DNA of 64,000 nt, taken from Breviolum minutum Mf 1.05b.01 (Eukaryota; Sar; Dinophyceae; Suessiales; Symbiodiniaceae). Of the stretch, positions 59,825 through 64,000 are shown piece after piece. The notes under the pieces are model-generated. The model ran no database searches. It saw nothing but the letters and a program-made list of their open reading frames with translations, and was not told where the DNA came from. The stretch spans positions 93,380-157,379 of the forward strand of contig DF239861.1 of assembly GCA_000507305.1 (NCBI GenBank). Direction: 5' to 3'. How positions within the stretch are numbered: position 1 is the stretch's first letter; each line of letters begins with the position of its first letter. The position numbers were made by a program, and so were the translations under genes.

Positions 59825-61735
59825 CTGAACCATATATAGTAGGATAATGTAGGATATGTATGTCCTGGGTCCCTTACCAATTTATCCCCAAATATAATCT
59901 TCCAAGAAGTAGTCGGGAACAGCCAACGACTGCAAGGAAGCAGTACCGGGAGTGAGCAAAACCTTCTACACTTGAAAGATGTTGCAAAAAGCTTTGCACA
60001 ACGCATGCTGGCAGCTTCATAGGTGAAATACCCACTGCCGGGCAAAGCCAAATACCACTCCTTCCCCCCTAGGCCCCTTCCAGCCAGCCCATTTTTCTCA
60101 TCTCTTTAAAACATCAAAGACAAAACGCTGCCTCATGTAGCCATGCAGCAATCCCACCACGCAGGTAGTGTAACTTCTCTGCAACAACTGAGCCTGAGAG
60201 CTCCTGCTGGCAATGTAAAAATCTAACATATCCATAAATCTCCAGGTTCTTTTGCCTGCTTGACGTCAATCTCTCCCTACACATATATGACGTGCATATA
60301 TGTATATATATAGTATTTACATACATACATATGCTTGTCAAACGGGGAATCTTCACTAAGTATATAGAGGTATACATTTGATTGAAACTACCAACCATCT
60401 GAGTGATGTTGGGTGCTTGCAGACAAGGGAGTGTCTCGTGGAGAGGGCCACCACCAGCTTGCAAATATACTTATATAACTCTTATATACATTGATATATA
60501 TATATATCATATGTACGCATCTGTATACTGTATGTTGCAAAAAGCTAGTGTGCACTACTCACTACTTGTCTACTGAACAACTTGACCTCCAGGACATGCC
60601 TGGCACCACTCAGCTGAACGGCAGCCGATGCAGCAATACCTAGAAGCTTTCGCAGGCTCCGATGATTCATGCAATTCCTCTGAAATCATTGCAAAAAAGC
60701 ATTCACAACCATTTCACCATTGAAATCCATTGAACATCATCAAACGTCATTAGACATCTTGAAGAGACATCTTTCACTTGGATCTGCAACCCGATGCTAT
60801 GAGAAGAACTTTCCGGTATTTTCATGGCTGGTCTGAACAGGAAACGCAGACCAGTCCTGTAACATTGCAAGCTACTCAAGGCACATGATCGGCTCCTACT
60901 GTGTAATGTGTGTCGTTGCAGCACTTGGTGCGATTTTGATAGATTTGGGCTTGTTCTCTAGGCTGAAAGGTGGAGAAAAACAGGAAACTTGCTCGTGGAC
61001 ACTTCAGTCAGCCATCACACAAGGGGTTCGGGTGCAACCTGCCCTTTATACGAATAAGAAACTTTTCAAACGTGAGACTCAAACAAACTCGTAGACTATT
61101 TAGAAAGCGGTACTTGCAAATTCCGTTTCAAGGCAAATATCTTACGGATGGCGTCAGCAATCTAGAAAAACACACATATACGATCGCAAACATACGTCGT
61201 GTAATATCAACTTACATGACATAATGAGAGATAAACATCGAACAATTCCTATCCTAAAAAAATCTAAAAAATATCAAAACATTGAATAACAATCAAAACA
61301 TATCAAATGTGTACGAGTGTGCCATGCATGGGCATCTCCCAGTACAAACCTTTTGGTCAAACTTGCAGCTAAGCAGCGCTACCACCAGCCTGGCCTCGCC
61401 ACCCCAAAGGATTTAATGGAGGATTCAGGGGTCTTAGATTTTGTGGCAATGCCTTAATGCATTTTGAGGTAAGCTGAATCCTGGAGATAATTCTCGGTTA
61501 GCATGCTTCAAACAGATCATCTCTCCAGAGAATTGGTGACACGCTTCCCGCTATCTAGTAAAAGCAACAAGTCCGTCTAGCAGGGGTCGGGGGTTTGCAA
61601 GACCACTTTATCACTTTATGGTATTTCAAGTGTACAATGTTCCGACCGTTGACAGTTACAATCAGTTCATCTGATTTACCTTGATCTGCGAATTCAAATG
61701 GAACATTGAAATTTGCCAGAATGTACTGTACTGTA
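59825..61735. other. No gene recognised
   Basis: A few TA-rich microsatellites (60290-60310, 60492-60510) and no supportable exon. Confidence 0.35.
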
Positions 61736-61937
61736 CTATGTAATTTCTGACCGGGCAGTTGCTGGCTTTCCGATTAACATCAGAATAGCAAAGGCAATAA
61801 ACTGGCTATAGGAATCCAGATTCAACTCTGTGACTTTGAAGCTTAATGTTTCACTTGCATGAGGCTTGTGGGGCGATGAGCCTATCAACATCCCCTTGCC
61901 AGCCTCCTTCAAATACTCAGCAGTCACATTGTACAAC
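61736..61937 (-). CDS. Candidate minus-strand exon, unknown
   Basis: After AACCCCAG|G the frame reads LYNVTAEYLKEAGKGMLIGS, then KPHASETLSFKVTELNLDSY and a hydrophobic SQFIAFAILMLIGKPA. The 3' border may be earlier than the stop at 61736. A second frame further right on the same strand (about 62090-62210, VSLVAKEDEQAVSALPGAVQ) may be another exon. Not recognised. Confidence 0.45.
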
Positions 61938-62996
61938 CTGGGGTTCCAGGGCAAATTCTCAGCTCAAAACTTGCATACATATCGCTTCTGCCATCAAAAT
62001 TCATATCTACTCTAGCCTAATCTACAGTATTACAATCTCACCATATCTCATCTGCCTGTCTCCCATGCACCAAATTCCATTGCAATTGCGCTTGTGGCGG
62101 CCAAGGACGAGTGACTGTACAGCGCCAGGCAATGCACTCACAGCTTGCTCGTCTTCCTTGGCAACAAGACTGACAAGCAAAACGGTAAAACAACTGGTGC
62201 ACCGATCCATATAGCTCCTGCCAGTGCTTTTCTGTCTATGTTCAGTGGCCTTGAAGTCATGGGAATTGATGATGATTGAAAGCTGAACAACTTCAGAGTC
62301 TTGAGATGAAAGGATTGTGAAAGGACAACTATGCAGACTATGCATCACTCTTGTGTACTAGTATAATTAATCTAGTATACTAGTATAGACTTGCTTTTGC
62401 ACTCACAGAATATAGGAAATCGCTTGGATTCAAGTAGGTCACTGTAGTTGGGAATACTCCACTGTGAAGCCGTGTCTCGTGATTTCTGATCTGACAGGCG
62501 CAAATGATAGCAACACACTTTGGGCCACCAAAGCATAAAAATTCAAGCGTCTGTTCTGCAGTCTATGATCATCAGTCCTTCTGTTCCACTAGCACCTTGA
62601 TGTATCGGAAGTGGAGGCCAATGTAACGAGGTGGATGGGATTGGTTGACTATGCGAGGGAACCTTCAAATCGGACATCAAACTGTCAAGCTGTCGGAGAA
62701 ACAAGCGAAAGGCAAAACATTCAGCGTGTATACTGGTATGGTATATCTTAATACGAATTATATGTTGCTAGATATTGCATGATATTGCTATAGTAATGCA
62801 ATCATAAACCTTTCTAGCGTCATCATATCCTAGTCAACCCTGTGACTGAAAGCTGATTCTTAGTGCGCGGGGGTCAAGGTGGTCAGGGTTTTCTAGACTC
62901 TAGAGGAAACATGATAGCCACGGAATGATCTACTACAATCTACTATAAACCTCCACAATAATGCAATCAGACGCAATCTACTTGTTTTTCGCATAC

Positions 62997-63309
62997 CTTC
63001 CAAGAACCGTGGAAGACAGAAAAAGAGCAATTCAACAAATCTGTCGATATAGCAGACTTTCTCCGACTGCTCGCTCTCTCCCCCCCTCTCTCTTGACAGG
63101 TTGCAAACAGCATCGATCAGGTCCGTAGCAGAAAAACTCTTTGCTTGCCTTGCATTCGAGAAATGCCCAGACATCCAGCAAGTCCGAGACTGTGTATAGA
63201 GAGAAGGGACAGAGTTTTCTGCTTGTTGACTCTTTGGGAAAGCTGGCCGTTGGGTGGCTTCGCACGTATGACTTTTGAAGACTTCTTTGCTTTCTTTCGT
63301 TGCTGACAT
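62997..63309 (-). CDS. Candidate minus-strand exon, unknown
   Basis: Open from an ATG at 63309 or an internal acceptor down to a good donor, TTGGAAG|GTATGCG. The 3' half is convincingly protein-like (SATDLIDAVCNLSRERGGES, VCYIDRFVELLFFCLPRF). Not recognised. Confidence 0.45.
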
Positions 63310-63428
63310 CTGGGACTCTAAGACTGAAGCAGTATCAAAACTGAATGATGTGTGACGATAAACTGTCTACTCAAGGAAGTGTCAACAAATGGGGTGTCAA
63401 CAAATGGGGTGTCAAGAAAACCCCGGAC

Positions 63429-63523
63429 CTGAAATCCATAGTCACATCGGCAGCCAATTTCAAAAGCCGAGAATGCCGGGCAAAATCAATCCTGGTCATG
63501 CGCGTTTTCTTTAAACAAAAATC
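63429..63523 (-). CDS. Candidate minus-strand exon, unknown
   Basis: Precisely bounded by GTTTTGCAG|GAT and TTTCAG|GTCCGG, read leftward. Peptide DFCLKKTRMTRIDFARHSR then LLKLAADVTMDF, basic and amphipathic. It is the rightmost supported exon. Not recognised. Confidence 0.5.
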
Positions 63524-64000
63524 CTGCAAAACATGTTCCATCAAAATCAATCCGAACCCTGAACCTTTGCTAGGGAGGCACTTGTGGGACCTCGCCATTG
63601 ATTTTTGTACAAGTTAGATATACCGTATCATGTATCGTATATACTATACTATGTCAGCATATTAGGTATAAACGAGGTATAGCGTACATACTATCTATTG
63701 TCTATCTATGTACTCAGAAAATCTCAGAACTAAACAATCCAAACAATGTGTCAAGATGATTCAAAATGTACAAGTACCAAATGCTTTCACTTTGCCCTTA
63801 GAGCTTGATGAATTGACATTTCCAATGTCGCAAGTTTTCCCATGCATTGGTCACAAGACCCCGTCCTTTGATGTTGCTGCTGTGTGACGTAGAACTGCTC
63901 TGGAGCAGTCTGTCATAGAAAAATCACGAAAACATACGAACATAATATGAACAATTAATTGCTTTGGTGGATGTTTATACTGGAAATATCGGGACATTTG

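Overview
The window looks like nuclear DNA of a dinoflagellate, probably Symbiodiniaceae-like. Protein-guided exon joining shows many very short exons, acceptors that are almost always AG|G, and a mixture of GT, GC and GA intron donors. There is also a tyrosine-recombinase retroelement whose protein style I associate with dinoflagellates. No bacterial operon, ribosome binding site, rRNA, tRNA or CRISPR array was recognised.

Layout. A partial minus-strand exon (1-131) is followed by a gene-poor stretch (132-2157) with pyrimidine tracts and a decayed GATGTCAGA repeat. From 2158 to about 41163 every exon that can be read confidently is on the plus strand. In order these are: a membrane or secreted protein with a Pro/Lys/Ala pentapeptide-repeat tail (2158-5216); a four-exon secreted cysteine-peptidase-like protein (5631-7314); a run of candidate exons including ankyrin-like ones (about 10.5-14.0 kb); a 15-exon malonyl-CoA:ACP acyltransferase (14085-20465); loose exons of unknown genes (22.8 and 23.6-24.7 kb); a 7-kb retroelement (24972-31962); a transmembrane/acidic protein (32.06-33.5 kb); and a ClpX/HslU-like AAA+ unfoldase in at least 12 exons (34293-39813).

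An extremely AT-rich block (41164-42722) containing a 499-base assembly gap follows. To its right, all exons that can be supported lie on the minus strand (44.3-63.5 kb). Most are of unknown family; one is a rhodanese-like exon. The window therefore reads as a divergent region, a plus array, a convergent switch at the AT-rich block, and a minus array. This is the unidirectional gene-array layout known from dinoflagellates.

The most unusual object is the retroelement. It has split direct repeats (A1 ... B1-A2-B2), with both repeat pairs identical in sequence. Its domain order is tyrosine recombinase first, then Gag with zinc fingers, a cytosine-methyltransferase-like domain, reverse transcriptase, and RNase H. 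Its ORFs carry several frameshifts, one of which falls in the expected catalytic tyrosine codon, and the central part of the reverse transcriptase appears to be deleted. Recently copied termini around broken genes suggest it was mobilised in trans.

The fatty-acid enzyme and the AAA+ unfoldase are housekeeping functions, the first probably plastid type II fatty-acid synthesis and the second organellar protein quality control. No functional link between neighbouring genes is evident. All exon models come from reading by eye, without transcripts or database searches.
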